The position numbers and the translations under genes are program-made. The notes under the pieces are model-generated. The model worked only from the letters and a program-made list of their open reading frames with translations, ran no database searches and had not been told where the DNA came from. DNA of 64,000 nucleotides from Gammaproteobacteria bacterium (lineage in GTDB: Bacteria; Pseudomonadota; Gammaproteobacteria; Chromatiales; Chromatiaceae), in the NCBI GenBank assembly GCA_009929855.1, contig RZZN01000006.1, positions 30,117 to 94,116 of the forward strand, in the 5' to 3' direction. Positions 40,225 to 49,699 of the stretch are shown here, one piece after another. Positions within the stretch are counted from its first letter, which is position 1. Each line of letters opens with the position of its first letter.

Positions 40225-40983
40225 ATGGATGAGACCCGACTGATGTACTGGCTGATCAAGCTGCACGAGGGACTCGCTCGTCTCGGGCCCGGTCACGCCG
40301 AGGCCACCGGCCGGGCCTTTGCCAGCTGCACCGCACTGCCCGCTCAACCCGGGATCCTGGACATCGGCTGCGGCGCCGGCGCCCAGACACTCGACCTCGC
40401 GCGCTTGACCAGCGGAGCGCTCACCGCGGTCGATCGCGTGCACGGCTTCCTACTGGATCTGCGCGAGCGCGCGCACGCTCGCGGTCTGAGCGCGCGGATC
40501 CACCCAGTGGTGGCCGACATGCGCCAACTGCCCTTCCCCGCCGCCGCCTTCGACCTGATCTGGAGCGAGGGAGCCATCTACATCATGGGCTTCGACGCAG
40601 GTCTGGCGAGTTGGCGTGCGCTGCTGCGCGCGCGCGGCTATCTGGTCGTCTCCGAGCTGTCCTGGCTCACCGACCATCCCCCACCCGATCTAGCCGACTT
40701 TTGGCGCGAACACTATCCCGCGATGCGCCAGGTCGCGGACAATCTGGCAAGCGCCCGCGCCCTCGGCTGGGAACCCATCGACCACTTCAGCCTGCCGCAC
40801 GCCCACTGGATGCTCGACTACCTGGGGCCGCTCCAATCACGTCTTGCGACCTTCCGTGCCACCCATGCCAACGACCCGGAGGCACAGGCCGTCGCCGACC
40901 TCACCGAGCAAGAGATCGCGATCATGGCCAACGCGGCGGGCATCTGTGGATATGTCTTCTATGTCTTGAGACGCGCTGACTGA
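40225..40983 (+). CDS. Class I SAM-dependent methyltransferase, unknown substrate
   Basis: A 252-residue Rossmann methyltransferase. SAM motif I is ILDIGCGAGAQTLDLA near residue 45, an acidic residue at the end of strand 2 is in AVDRVHG, and motif IV is AFDLIWSEGAIYIMG. GAGG lies 5 nt before the ATG. The family resembles MerR-associated or UbiE-like small-molecule methyltransferases, but the substrate is not evident. A second methyltransferase gene follows 108 bp later. Confidence 0.82.
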   Translation: MDETRLMYWLIKLHEGLARLGPGHAEATGRAFASCTALPAQPGILDIGCGAGAQTLDLARLTSGALTAVDRVHGFLLDLRERAHARGLSARIHPVVADMRQLPFPAAAFDLIWSEGAIYIMGFDAGLASWRALLRARGYLVVSELSWLTDHPPPDLADFWREHYPAMRQVADNLASARALGWEPIDHFSLPHAHWMLDYLGPLQSRLATFRATHANDPEAQAVADLTEQEIAIMANAAGICGYVFYVLRRAD

Positions 40984-41091
40984 CCGCTGCTCTGGCCCGC
41001 GGCCGTCGCGGTGTTCGTGTCTCGCACTCGACGATCGCGCCAGTCGGTCAATCAAGACGCGCCATGATCCTGACTTTTGGAACAGCATCAG

Positions 41092-41802
41092 ATGCGAATC
41101 AACGACCCAAACGCCTACCGCCGCTGCGAGGAGATCGATCTCATGGCGGAGCTGATCGATCTGCGTGGCCGCCGAGTCCTCGAGCTCGGCTGCGGCGCGG
41201 CCGTCATGACCCGTGCCATGGCCACCCGCCTGGGCGCGGCGCACATCACCGCGACCGAGGTCGATCGGCGTCAGCATGAGCGCAACCTCGCCATCACCGA
41301 CCTGCCACAGGTCAGCTTCCGCGATGACGGGGCCGAGTCGATCGCGGATCCAGCGGCCAGCTATGACCTGGTGGTCATGCTCAAGTCGCTGCACCATGTC
41401 CCAGTCGAACGCATGGACCAGGCCCTGTCCGAGATCCATCGCGTACTGGTCCCAGGCGGCCTACTCTATGTCACCGAGCCGGTCTACTGGGGCGACTTCA
41501 ACGCCATCCTGCGTCTGATCGAGGATGAGGAAAAGGTGCGCGCCGCCGCCTTCGCGGCACTGTGCCGGGCTGTCGAGAGCGGCCGATTCGCGCTGGTGCA
41601 CGAGGTCTTCTTCGAGTCCGCTGGGGTCTATCCAGACTGGGAGAGCTTCGCGGCCCGTTTCATCGAGGTCAGCTTCACCGAGCGCCAACTCGACGAAGCG
41701 CGGGTCGCGGCGATCCGCGCGGCCTTCGAGCGTCATCTCACGCCCACGGGCGTCCATCTTTGGAAGCCGCATCGGATCGATCTGCTGCAACGTCTTGGCT
41801 GA
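41092..41802 (+). CDS. Class I SAM-dependent methyltransferase, unknown substrate
   Basis: A 236-residue methyltransferase of the Methyltransf_11 type. VLELGCGAAVMTRAMA is motif I, and YDLVVMLKSLHHVP and HRVLVPGGLLYVTEP follow. It is not a close copy of its upstream neighbour. The start at 41092 is chosen over a TTG five codons before. It could act on a quinone, lipid or pigment precursor; nothing nearby decides. Confidence 0.82.
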   Translation: MRINDPNAYRRCEEIDLMAELIDLRGRRVLELGCGAAVMTRAMATRLGAAHITATEVDRRQHERNLAITDLPQVSFRDDGAESIADPAASYDLVVMLKSLHHVPVERMDQALSEIHRVLVPGGLLYVTEPVYWGDFNAILRLIEDEEKVRAAAFAALCRAVESGRFALVHEVFFESAGVYPDWESFAARFIEVSFTERQLDEARVAAIRAAFERHLTPTGVHLWKPHRIDLLQRLG

Positions 41803-41813
41803 GCCGCGCCCGA

Positions 41814-43028
41814 TTGGCTGAGTCTGTGGATGCCGCGCTGACAAGGTCGTCCTTTCCCAGCCCGCTCTGGCTCATCGCCCTGCTCATCAGCGGGATCTTC
41901 GTGGGACTGCACACCTGGACCCAACTGGCGATGTCCCTGGCACTTCCAGGGTCGGCGCTGCCTGCGGTCCTGGCACTGATCCAGATGCTGATCGGCATCC
42001 AGGTGGCATCGGTGGTGAGCCAGGGCAGCCGCGCCAGCGGCTTGATCCTGGGTCTTGCCACGCTCATCCTCATCCTTGGTCTGTTCCTCCTGATCTTTCC
42101 ACCCTTGAACCAAGGGGATCTCTTCTCGGGCGGCAGCGATCGCGACGAGGCGCTCAACGTGGCGACCGCGGCCCTGCTGGCTGGTCAGTATCCATATACC
42201 GCCAGCGGAATCGTCATGGCCACTGGCGCGCTCGTGGGGGTGGGGGGCAACCCCATCAGCCCGCTCCCAGGGGAGCTGATCCTGGCGAGCCCATTCTTGG
42301 TGCTGACGGGCGAGGCGGCCTGGCAGACCTTCTTCTGGCTTCCGATCCTTTGGCTCACGCTGGCCGGAACAGGACGGCATCCATTCACGCCAGACGCCGC
42401 CCCGGCGACCGGGGCCGTCGTGCTGATCCTGTCCAACCCGACCATCACGGTCGGTGAGATCCTCACGGGCGCGGATCTATTGGCGATCAGTGTGGCCCTG
42501 GTCGTCTCCAGCCATTGGGTGTTGACGGCAAGAGGACGTCTCACGGTCATCGCCGCGACGCTTCTCTGTGGCCTTGCGATCGCCACGCGGCCCCATTTTT
42601 TCATGCTCATCCCGCTGTTGCTCATCGCCTTGACGCGACAGGATGGCATGAGCGGGGTCAAGCGCGGCGTCGCGGTCGCGCTGGTCTCGGTCGGCATCAG
42701 CACGCTCGTCTGGGCGTGGAACCCGAGCGCATTCTCGCCATTGCACGCGGGGGGCTGGGCCGCCGGGTTCGCTGAGACACTCCCCCATGCCGCACTCTGG
42801 TTCTATGGCACACTCTTGATCGCACTGACGCTCACCAGCGCCGCGATCGCCCTCGAGTGGATGCGATTCGCGACCGCGGCCGGGGTCCTGCTGATCCTGC
42901 CCGCGCTCCTCTTGACCCTCTTCGCGAGTCTGGAGGCAGGCGCCCCGATCTGGCGTTATGCCTTCTATGCGCTGACCGGATGGATCTTTCTGATCTTCGC
43001 GGCCTGGACGACGGGGCGTCATGGGTAG
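41814..43028 (+). CDS. Polytopic membrane protein, GT-C glycosyltransferase-like
   Basis: About 404 residues with around ten hydrophobic segments. After the third or fourth segment a polar loop SDRDEALNVATAALLAGQYPY then GNPISPLPGELILASPF resembles the acidic loop and PY/NP elements of GT-C or GT87-like polyprenyl-sugar transferases; this is a weak call. No ATG is available: TTG at 41814 or GTG at 41826 are the candidate starts, and the track ORF begins inside the preceding methyltransferase gene in another frame. Confidence 0.55.
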   Translation: MAESVDAALTRSSFPSPLWLIALLISGIFVGLHTWTQLAMSLALPGSALPAVLALIQMLIGIQVASVVSQGSRASGLILGLATLILILGLFLLIFPPLNQGDLFSGGSDRDEALNVATAALLAGQYPYTASGIVMATGALVGVGGNPISPLPGELILASPFLVLTGEAAWQTFFWLPILWLTLAGTGRHPFTPDAAPATGAVVLILSNPTITVGEILTGADLLAISVALVVSSHWVLTARGRLTVIAATLLCGLAIATRPHFFMLIPLLLIALTRQDGMSGVKRGVAVALVSVGISTLVWAWNPSAFSPLHAGGWAAGFAETLPHAALWFYGTLLIALTLTSAAIALEWMRFATAAGVLLILPALLLTLFASLEAGAPIWRYAFYALTGWIFLIFAAWTTGRHG

Positions 43029-43061
43029 GGGAAGGTGAAGGGTTAAAGGTCAAAGGGTCAA

Positions 43062-43084
43062 GGGGGATGGGGATGGGGATGGGG
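43062..43084 (+). repeat. G-quadruplex-forming run
   Basis: Five G, then three runs of four G, each separated by AT. Four tracts with 2-nt loops is a textbook intramolecular G4 motif. It lies 70 bp before the XRE start and just after the stop of the preceding membrane-protein gene. It is preceded by purine-rich direct repeats (GGTCAAAG, GGTCAAGG). Confidence 0.65.
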
Positions 43085-43153
43085 AGATCATGCCGTTGAC
43101 CGCTGGTCTTCTCCACATGGCTCACGTAGACGAGTCGATGATGGGGGATGCGT

Positions 43154-43522
43154 ATGTTGGAGGGTAAGGCACTGACCCAAGAGATCGGACGTCGGCTGCG
43201 CGCCGAGCGTCAGCGACAGCAACTCAGCTTGAGCGAGCTTGCGGCGCGCACCGCGGGCAAGCTGTCCAAGCCGCGTATCAGCAGCTACGAGCAGGGCCGG
43301 CGCCGCATGGGACTGGAGCAGGCGGTGACACTCGCCGAGGCGCTCGGCACGGTCACGCCCGGCGATCTACTCTGTCTGGACGGGCGCGCATCCTACTCGG
43401 GGGATGAGCGCACGCTGGTGATGAACTACCGACTGGCCAGCGCCCACGGCCAGGCGGCCTTGATGGCCTTTTCTCAGGCGCAGGTCGATGCCTCGCACCA
43501 GCCCGAGCAGCAGCGGGTCTGA
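43154..43522 (+). CDS. XRE-family HTH regulator
   Basis: A 122-residue protein with an N-terminal HTH (about 5-62): EIGRRLRAERQRQQLSLSELAARTAG, then KPRISSYEQGRRRMGLEQAVTLAEALG. The C-terminal 50 residues have no recognised domain. The ATG at 43154 is preceded by GGGGGA. Its target is unknown; the G4 run in its leader may affect its own expression. Confidence 0.85.
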   Translation: MLEGKALTQEIGRRLRAERQRQQLSLSELAARTAGKLSKPRISSYEQGRRRMGLEQAVTLAEALGTVTPGDLLCLDGRASYSGDERTLVMNYRLASAHGQAALMAFSQAQVDASHQPEQQRV

Positions 43523-43649
43523 TGGCGGATGCAGGGAGTCCGGGGATGCGCGGCGAACGCGTCCACCGATGCGGCATGCGCGGCCACTTGGAGGTCAGGC
43601 GCGCGCGAGGATGCTGGGCCCCGGTCCAGAAGTGGCCGACACGCCCAGA

Positions 43650-44288
43650 TCAGGCCCGCGGCTCGGCTCTGATCGCATGCCAGGCCGGATGCGAGTCGAT
43701 CAGGCCGAGTGCCCGCTCCAGAAGCTGCCTGCCCGGCTCCATCTTGAACCAGGTCGAAGCACCCGATGGATGGGGCAGCGGGATGAGATCCGCCTCCAGC
43801 CCCTGCGCCACGCGAAAGCGCCATTGCTCACCCACCACCTCGTCGAGTCGCCGCGAGGGCATGAACTGGGCGATCGCCAGTTTGCCGACCGGGATGATCA
43901 GGCAGGGACGGCTGAGCTCCAGCTCGCCGCGCCACCAGACCTCGCAGCGCTCGACCTCGCCGCGATCGGGCACGCGATCGCCACCCTTGGGATTCTTGCC
44001 CGGAAAGCAGCGGCAGACCGCGCTCATCAAGACCCGGCGACGAAAGGTCGACTCATCGACACCGATGGATTCGAACCAACGAAAGAGTGTCTTGCCGGCC
44101 GTCCAACAGAAGGGCCGGCCCTGTTGGATCTCGCGCGTACCAGGGGCCTGACCCACCATCATGACCGGCGAGATCACCACCTCGCCATGCACCGGTGGCC
44201 CCTGCATGGCTGGACAGCTGCGGCAGGCGATCAGCTGCCGATAATGGTGCGTCAGCGCCTCGGCGCGCCCGGCGTGATCGGCCGTCAT
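43650..44288 (-). CDS. Uracil-DNA glycosylase superfamily protein, Fe-S type
   Basis: A 212-residue protein; start at 44288 ([12 protein letters not shown]). Superfamily motifs are MMVGQAPGTREIQQGRPFCW and, near the C terminus, PLPHPSGASTW. Four Cys (ACRSCPAM at the N terminus; VCRCFPGKNPKGGDR in the middle) could bind a 4Fe-4S cluster as in family 4/5 enzymes. The first motif is GQAPGTRE rather than the GEAPGxxED of family 4, so activity is not certain. It overlaps the DinB gene by 4 bp. Confidence 0.82.
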   Translation of the reverse strand: MTADHAGRAEALTHHYRQLIACRSCPAMQGPPVHGEVVISPVMMVGQAPGTREIQQGRPFCWTAGKTLFRWFESIGVDESTFRRRVLMSAVCRCFPGKNPKGGDRVPDRGEVERCEVWWRGELELSRPCLIIPVGKLAIAQFMPSRRLDEVVGEQWRFRVAQGLEADLIPLPHPSGASTWFKMEPGRQLLERALGLIDSHPAWHAIRAEPRA

Positions 44289-44872
44289 GATGATTGGAGT
44301 CGGCGCAGGATCCGCTCGATCTGGATCCGATGGGTGCGATTGTGGATCGCCGCGACGGCGTGCCATTGACGGGCGCTCAGCTGGCCGAACCAGGGGTGCG
44401 GATGACGCTCGCGCGAGCGCAGCGGACCGAGCCGCTCGACCAGGTCCGAGTATCGCTCCACTGCGGCCTCGAGTGCCGGGATCCGATCCGGCCCGGCGTC
44501 GCGGTGCGGCTCGACATCCTCGAGGCCGATCTCGGCGCCATGATTGTGATCCGAGCAGATGGCATGGAGCAGGACCATGATCGCGGTGTTGACCATCACC
44601 AGATGGTCGAGCGTCATGTAAACAGACCAGTTGCGACTGCTCGACTCGATCCCAGGGAAACGGGCGATGCGCACCGGCGTGCGCCCCTGCGTCTCCGAGA
44701 GGCCACGCGCCAGCATCCCGGCGCGCAAAGCATCATGCCGAAAGGACTCCAGGATGGCCGCCGGCGAGTGCAGCGACGCATAGAGCCGCAGCGCCACGTC
44801 GGCGATCCGCCGCTCATGCCAAGGGATCCCTGGGCGTGCCGGGTCACGCTGGGGTCGCTGGGGATCGCTCAT
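44285..44872 (-). CDS. DinB/DUF1569-like four-helix protein
   Basis: A 195-residue protein starting MSDPQRPQ (44872). The C-terminal [21 protein letters not shown] carries the His spacing of the DinB_2/DUF1569 metal-dependent superfamily, with the first ligand probably in the [11 protein letters not shown] helix. Such proteins are often thiol S-transferases or stress proteins of unknown role. It overlaps glnS upstream and the glycosylase downstream by 4 bp each (ATGA), so the three are translationally coupled. Confidence 0.72.
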   Translation of the reverse strand: MSDPQRPQRDPARPGIPWHERRIADVALRLYASLHSPAAILESFRHDALRAGMLARGLSETQGRTPVRIARFPGIESSSRNWSVYMTLDHLVMVNTAIMVLLHAICSDHNHGAEIGLEDVEPHRDAGPDRIPALEAAVERYSDLVERLGPLRSRERHPHPWFGQLSARQWHAVAAIHNRTHRIQIERILRRLQSS

Positions 44873-46542
44873 CCTTGACCCTTGCCCCAAGTGTCGCGCA
44901 AGCCGACGGTCAGGTTGAAGACTGGATGCCCTGGGGTGGCGTCGGGATCGACGACGAAATAGCCCTCGCGCTCGAATTGGAAACGCTCGCCCGGGGCGGC
45001 ATCGCCGAGTGCGGGCTCCACGAGCGCGTCGTCGAGGATGCGCAACGAGTCGGGATTGATGTCATCCCGATAGCCCCGTCCATCCGCGCCAGGCAGCGGC
45101 ACCCGGAACAGTCGATCATAGAGTCTGACCTCGGCGCGCACGGCATGCGCCGCACCGACCCAGTGGATGACGCCCTTGACCTTGCGCCCGACCGGCTCCC
45201 GGCCCAGGGTCTCGAGATCGGCATGGACCCGCAGCTCGATGATCGTCCCCGCGGCATCCTTGACGACCTCCTCGCAGCGGATCACATAGGCGTTGCGCAG
45301 ACGCACCTCGCCCCCCGCGGTCAGACGCTTGTAGCCTTTCGGCGGAATCTCGGCGAAATCGCCGCGATCGATATAGAGCTCGCGGCCGAATGGGATGGCG
45401 CGCACCCCGAATGACGCCGCCTTGGGATGATTGGGCGACTCGATCGACGCCTGGCCATCCTCGGGATAGTTGAGGATCACCACCTTCAAGGGACGCAGCA
45501 CGGCCATGCGACGCGGCGCCACGGCATCCAGGTCGTTGCGCACGGCGCTCTCGAGCATCGCCATCTCGACCAGGTTGTCCGACTTGGTGATCCCCACCCG
45601 CTCGCAGAAGTCGCGGATCGCCGCCGCCGTGTAGCCGCGCCGGCGCATCCCCGCGATGGTCGGCATCCGCGGATCGTCCCAGCCGGTGACATGACCCTCG
45701 GTCACCAGCTCGGTGAGCCGGCGCTTGCTCATCACCGTATATTCGAGATTGAGCCGGCTGAACTCGATCTGACGTGGCCGGTAGGGCACCGAGACATGCT
45801 CGACACACCAATCATAGAGTGGACGATGATCCTCGAACTCGAGCGTGCAGAGCGAGTGTGTGATCCCCTCGAGCGCGTCGGAGAGTGGATGGGTGAAGTC
45901 ATAGGTGGGGTACAGACACCAGGCTGTCCCGGTCTGGTGATGGACGACACCATGCTTGATGCGATAGAGCACCGGATCGCGCAGATTGATGTTCGGCGAG
46001 GCCATGTCGATGCGTGCGCGCAGGGTGCGCGCGCCATCCGGAAAGGCCCCGGCGCGCATCTGCTTGAACAGATCCAGATTCTCGGCGACCGAGCGGTCAC
46101 GATAGGGGCTGTCCCGACCGGGCTCGGTGAGTGTCCCGCGATAGAGCCGCGTCTCCTCGGCGGTCAGATCGCAGACATAGGCCCGCCCCTGCTCGATCAG
46201 CTCGATCGCAAAGCCGTAGAGCTGCTCGAAATAATCCGACGCGAAATAGAGCCGCTCACCCCAGTCGAAGCCGAGCCAACGCACATCGGCCATGATCGAT
46301 TCGACGAACTCGACATTCTCCTTGTGCGGATTGGTATCGTCGAAGCGCAGGTTGCAGATCCCGCCGAAATCACGCGCGAGGCCGAAGTTGAGCACGATCG
46401 ATTTGGCGTGACCGATGTGCAGATAGCCATTGGGCTCAGGCGGAAAGCGAGTCATGATCCGGTCATGCTTGCCCGACGCCAGATCGGCCTCGATGATCTG
46501 ACGGATGAAGTTGGTGCGTGGCGTCTCGAGGGTATCGCTCAT
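44869..46542 (-). CDS. glnS: Glutaminyl-tRNA synthetase
   Basis: Class Ic synthetase charging tRNA-Gln. The start at 46542 ([15 protein letters not shown]) gives 557 residues, near E. coli GlnRS (554); the track start is far upstream. [17 protein letters not shown] contains HIGH at 42-45, and [11 protein letters not shown] is the KMSKS equivalent. The C-terminal two beta-barrels are present. A GlnRS implies no need for the GatCAB amidotransferase route for Gln. It heads an operon with the DinB and glycosylase genes. Confidence 0.97.
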   Translation of the reverse strand: MSDTLETPRTNFIRQIIEADLASGKHDRIMTRFPPEPNGYLHIGHAKSIVLNFGLARDFGGICNLRFDDTNPHKENVEFVESIMADVRWLGFDWGERLYFASDYFEQLYGFAIELIEQGRAYVCDLTAEETRLYRGTLTEPGRDSPYRDRSVAENLDLFKQMRAGAFPDGARTLRARIDMASPNINLRDPVLYRIKHGVVHHQTGTAWCLYPTYDFTHPLSDALEGITHSLCTLEFEDHRPLYDWCVEHVSVPYRPRQIEFSRLNLEYTVMSKRRLTELVTEGHVTGWDDPRMPTIAGMRRRGYTAAAIRDFCERVGITKSDNLVEMAMLESAVRNDLDAVAPRRMAVLRPLKVVILNYPEDGQASIESPNHPKAASFGVRAIPFGRELYIDRGDFAEIPPKGYKRLTAGGEVRLRNAYVIRCEEVVKDAAGTIIELRVHADLETLGREPVGRKVKGVIHWVGAAHAVRAEVRLYDRLFRVPLPGADGRGYRDDINPDSLRILDDALVEPALGDAAPGERFQFEREGYFVVDPDATPGHPVFNLTVGLRDTWGKGQG

Positions 46543-46613
46543 GGTGCTCCGCGAAGCGTTTGGAAGGGTCGGCTGGAACCGGCGAGCGCCGATTCGGAGC
46601 GATCTAAACCGCC

Positions 46614-46619
46614 ATTCTA
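46614..46619 (-). promoter_or_regulatory. Candidate -10 box of glnS
   Basis: TAGAAT on the minus strand, 72 bp before the glnS ATG, matching 5 of 6 consensus bases. The best upstream hexamer at 16 bp is TTTCAA, a weak -35. Confidence 0.4.
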
Positions 46620-46739
46620 TCGCTTGCCACGCCGATTGAAAGGCCCGGCGACTGGCCATCGACCAGTGACCGCGGACTTGACCGCGCCCTGGTCTGCCCC
46701 GGATCATCGAGGCGCCACGGCACCCAATGGAGGATTCCC

Positions 46740-47741
46740 ATGAGCATCGGCCAGCACACTCTCGATTGGCTGCGCACCGAGCTGCTCCAAGTCGACGCGG
46801 CCTGGTTGGAGCACACCTCGCGCGGCTTTCGCTGGTGGCCCCACCGTCAGGCGCAGACACTGGAGGTCATCGGCCAGGAGGTGACTCCGGACGGCGTCCT
46901 GACCGACCTGGTGCAGGTGCGCACCGAGCTGCTGAGCGACTTCAACCCGACCGACGAGACCCTGGAGGTGCTCCAAGCAGTCGTGCTGCGCACCGCCGGG
47001 ATGGCCGGAGCGGTCCATGATCCGGTGCGGCACACCCTCGACCTGAGCACCCTGGTCCGGGTCTCGCCCGGCAGCGAGGACTGGCTGCAGCGGTTGCTCG
47101 GACTCGCGGCCGTACTCCAGATCCGGGATGCCGAGCGGGGCGCCACGGCGATCGCCGAGGTGCTCGGCGCGCGCCCGGCCGACAGCGCCCATCCCACCCG
47201 GGGCCAGCGCGAGACGCCCGACGCGCGGATCGCCGAGGCGATCCTCTTGATCGATCAAGCCGGCCGCACGCCCTCGCGCTGGCCCGGCGCCGAGCTCGAG
47301 CGTCTGGCCGAGACCGAGCTCAAGCGCTCACCCGCACTCCAGGGCACGGGTGACGCACAGGGCTTCAGGGTGACCTTTCCCTATGGCGCTGGCATGTCAT
47401 CGAGCTGCGAGGCCACCACCGATCAGACTCATCCTTGGTATGGGCATGGTCTGGCCATGCGCCAAGTCTTCCCGGTCAGCTTCGCGACGGATGCCGCGGG
47501 CCGCCGGCTCGCCCTCGAGCTCAATGCGCGGACCCTGTGCGAGACACCGATGGGCTATGGCTTCGGCAGCTTCGGCTACGCGCGGGGCGCACTGCTGTTC
47601 CATGCCTTCTTCCCGAGCCCGGCACAGCGCCCAGGCCTGGTGACCAACCTCTATCTGTCCTGCGCCGAGCGCGCGCGCCTGCTCTCGGTGCTCTTGACCG
47701 GCGTCGACTGGAGCGAGGCGTCGTTCGCCGCGCGGCCCTGA
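46740..47741 (+). CDS. Unrecognised 333-residue protein
   Basis: I do not recognise the family. It is soluble: no signal peptide or membrane segment. Charged and hydrophobic residues alternate as in a folded alpha/beta protein, with a conserved-looking C-terminal stretch ([15 protein letters not shown], then [22 protein letters not shown] and [14 protein letters not shown]). The ATG at 46740 has GGAGGATTCCC upstream, a good site. It is divergent from glnS, with a 197-bp shared control region. Codon usage is like the neighbours, so it is a native gene. Confidence 0.7.
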   Translation: MSIGQHTLDWLRTELLQVDAAWLEHTSRGFRWWPHRQAQTLEVIGQEVTPDGVLTDLVQVRTELLSDFNPTDETLEVLQAVVLRTAGMAGAVHDPVRHTLDLSTLVRVSPGSEDWLQRLLGLAAVLQIRDAERGATAIAEVLGARPADSAHPTRGQRETPDARIAEAILLIDQAGRTPSRWPGAELERLAETELKRSPALQGTGDAQGFRVTFPYGAGMSSSCEATTDQTHPWYGHGLAMRQVFPVSFATDAAGRRLALELNARTLCETPMGYGFGSFGYARGALLFHAFFPSPAQRPGLVTNLYLSCAERARLLSVLLTGVDWSEASFAARP

Positions 47742-48064
47742 CTCACTGAGTCAATCTCGGGACCGGCGCGGCAGCGACTCCGGGCAGACCGCGGGCCTGT
47801 CGACAGGCCAAAGATCGGACGGTCCCTGATAGAGGGTGACCCGAGACCACCAGTTCCGGCTCAGACGCCGCTGATTCTGGGTCAACCAGAACCCCCAACA
47901 ATTGGTCGTGCGCATCAGTATGGCACCTTCGAGCGCGTGCTCCGGCGCTCGCGGACACCCCACCCGATCCCAGTCGCCCCGTCCCACCGCCATCGCCATC
48001 GCCAGTTGCGCTATCCTGCCCCAGAGGCACATCGTCAATCCACGCCAACTCAGTCGAGGTCGAG
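47742..48064. other. Non-coding gap before DUF1840 gene
   Basis: No supported gene in 323 bp; a minus-strand ORF there is a shadow overlapping DUF1840. A small hairpin TTCTGG-GTCAA-CCAGAA is at about 47874-47890. Short CGCCAT repeats lie about 70 bp before DUF1840. Confidence 0.35.
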
Positions 48065-48385
48065 ATGCTGGTGACATTCAAAACCAAGGCCCATGCGAGC
48101 ATCACCATGTTCGGCGACGTGGCCAAGACACTGATCAAGTTGATGGGGCACAGCGGCGCCATACCAGGGGCCTTGATGGCGGAGGACATCCCAGCGGCCT
48201 TGGAACGGCTCCAGGCCGCGGTCGCCGAGCAGCCCGATGCACCTCTGGAGCCCGCCACGGGTCGGACCCAGACGCGCGCCGCGGGCGAGGAGCGGGCGGT
48301 CAGCCTGGCCCATCGAGCGCGACCGCTGATCGAGCTGCTCAGCGCCGCCGCGGCCGATGGCGAGTATGTGATGTGGGACCAGTGA
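48065..48385 (+). CDS. DUF1840 family protein
   Basis: A 106-residue cytoplasmic protein beginning MLVTFKTKAHASITMFGDVA, the family signature, followed by LIKLMGHSGAIPGALMAEDIPAALERL. The middle is a variable linker and the end a short helix. Function unknown across proteobacteria. Confidence 0.85.
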   Translation: MLVTFKTKAHASITMFGDVAKTLIKLMGHSGAIPGALMAEDIPAALERLQAAVAEQPDAPLEPATGRTQTRAAGEERAVSLAHRARPLIELLSAAAADGEYVMWDQ

Positions 48386-48421
48386 GCGGGTCGCGGCTCA
48401 TCCGGCTGACCCGCGGCCCTC

Positions 48422-48892
48422 TCAGGCCGGGATCAGGAAGGGGCCGCCCGCGGCGATCAGCACGGTGACCAGGCCGAGCGTCAGATTGATCAGCATCAGG
48501 CCCCGGATCCAGCGAAAGGCGGCAGCGGCGCGCAACCATTCTCCGGCTGCCACGGCGCTGCGCATCCGTCGAAACGGCAGTGCATAGAGACCCACGAAGA
48601 TCAGGCTCATCACCAGCGCAAGACCCATCATGGCGTGAACGTAGAGCGCCGCCTTGCCCCCCAGGATCGCCAGGAAGATCCAGAGTCCGCTCAGCCACAA
48701 CAGGACGATCGCGGCCCAGACCCAGGGAAAGAAGCGTTGAAAGACGCCGAGCGCCACCCGCAGGCGCGGCTCCGGATCGAGCGTGCCCGCCAGGGTCGGT
48801 CGCACGGCGAAATGGGCAAAGAACATGCCCCCGATCCAGATCAGGCTTGCCAGCTGATGCAGTGCGCTTGGGATGGCCATTTGAAGATTCAT
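48422..48892 (-). CDS. CopD-superfamily small membrane protein
   Basis: A 156-residue protein with four hydrophobic segments. HQLASLIWIGGMFFAHFAVRP near the N terminus and YVHAMMGLALVMSLIF in the third segment carry His residues at positions typical of the CopD/DUF2269 four-helix membrane proteins, which may bind heme or copper. It is followed (minus strand) by DUF1840 in convergent orientation and preceded by pgl 39 bp away. Confidence 0.75.
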   Translation of the reverse strand: MNLQMAIPSALHQLASLIWIGGMFFAHFAVRPTLAGTLDPEPRLRVALGVFQRFFPWVWAAIVLLWLSGLWIFLAILGGKAALYVHAMMGLALVMSLIFVGLYALPFRRMRSAVAAGEWLRAAAAFRWIRGLMLINLTLGLVTVLIAAGGPFLIPA

Positions 48893-48931
48893 GCGTCGGC
48901 TCCTCTCGGCGTTGCGACTCTCAGTCGTTGT

Positions 48932-49624
48932 CTAGGGTGAGGGATCTGTGGCGTCGTGATCGGACAGGACCAGGGTCGGACCCAGCGCGGCGACACGCGC
49001 CACCGGAAGATCGGCCCCGCCGCGCCAAGCGGTGAATGCCGCGCGCTTGTCCGCGCCGGTGATCAGGATCAGCCGCAAGGGCGCCGCGGCCAGCGCGGCG
49101 TGCGTCAGCGTGACCCGCTCGGGCGGCGGCTTCGGGGCCTGCCAGACCGGCGCCACCAGCACGTCGGCGGGAACCTCCAGGCCGGGAAAGAGGCTCGCGG
49201 TATGACCATCCTCGCCCATCCCGAGCAGGATCAGGTCGAATGGCAGCGCGGACTCGATCAGCCCGGCATAGTCCGCCGCCGCGATCGCTGGACCTCGCTC
49301 GGCCGGGATCCAGTGGATCCGCCGTGGATCGATCGGCACGCGCTCGGTCAGCACCTGGGCGATCGCATGACTGTTGCGCTGCGCATCGGTGGCTGGTAGA
49401 CAACGCTCGTCGCCGAGATAGAGCGACCAGCGCGCCCAGTCCTCGGACGACTCGGCCAAGCGCCGATAGGCCGCCAGAGGCGTGCGCCCCCCCGCTAGGA
49501 CACAGCGGAAGCGCCCACGCCGGGCGATCGCCAGACCTGCCGCCGCGCTGATTCGGCACGCCGCCTCCGCGGCGACCGCCGCGGCCGATTCCAGACGGAT
49601 GAGCTCGATCGGCTGCTCAAGCAT
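48932..49624 (-). CDS. pgl: 6-phosphogluconolactonase (DevB type)
   Basis: Hydrolyses 6-phosphogluconolactone in the oxidative pentose phosphate pathway. The start at 49624 (MLEQPIELIRL) gives 230 residues. Motifs are CVLAGGRTPLAAYRRL, LYLGDERCLPATDAQRNS and ILLGMGEDGHTASLFPG, all diagnostic. No zwf or edd gene is adjacent. The track's start 23 codons upstream is not supported. Confidence 0.92.
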   Translation of the reverse strand: MLEQPIELIRLESAAAVAAEAACRISAAAGLAIARRGRFRCVLAGGRTPLAAYRRLAESSEDWARWSLYLGDERCLPATDAQRNSHAIAQVLTERVPIDPRRIHWIPAERGPAIAAADYAGLIESALPFDLILLGMGEDGHTASLFPGLEVPADVLVAPVWQAPKPPPERVTLTHAALAAAPLRLILITGADKRAAFTAWRGGADLPVARVAALGPTLVLSDHDATDPSP

Positions 49625-49699
49625 GGCACTCGGCCCCCCTCGACCGCTACACTGCGCGGCACGACGCCATCCATCGAGACACGACCGAGCCACGCTATC

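Noticed and set aside
47743-48258. 171-residue minus-strand ORF
   Set aside because: Overlaps DUF1840 antisense and the gap beside it; composition is unlike a folded protein.
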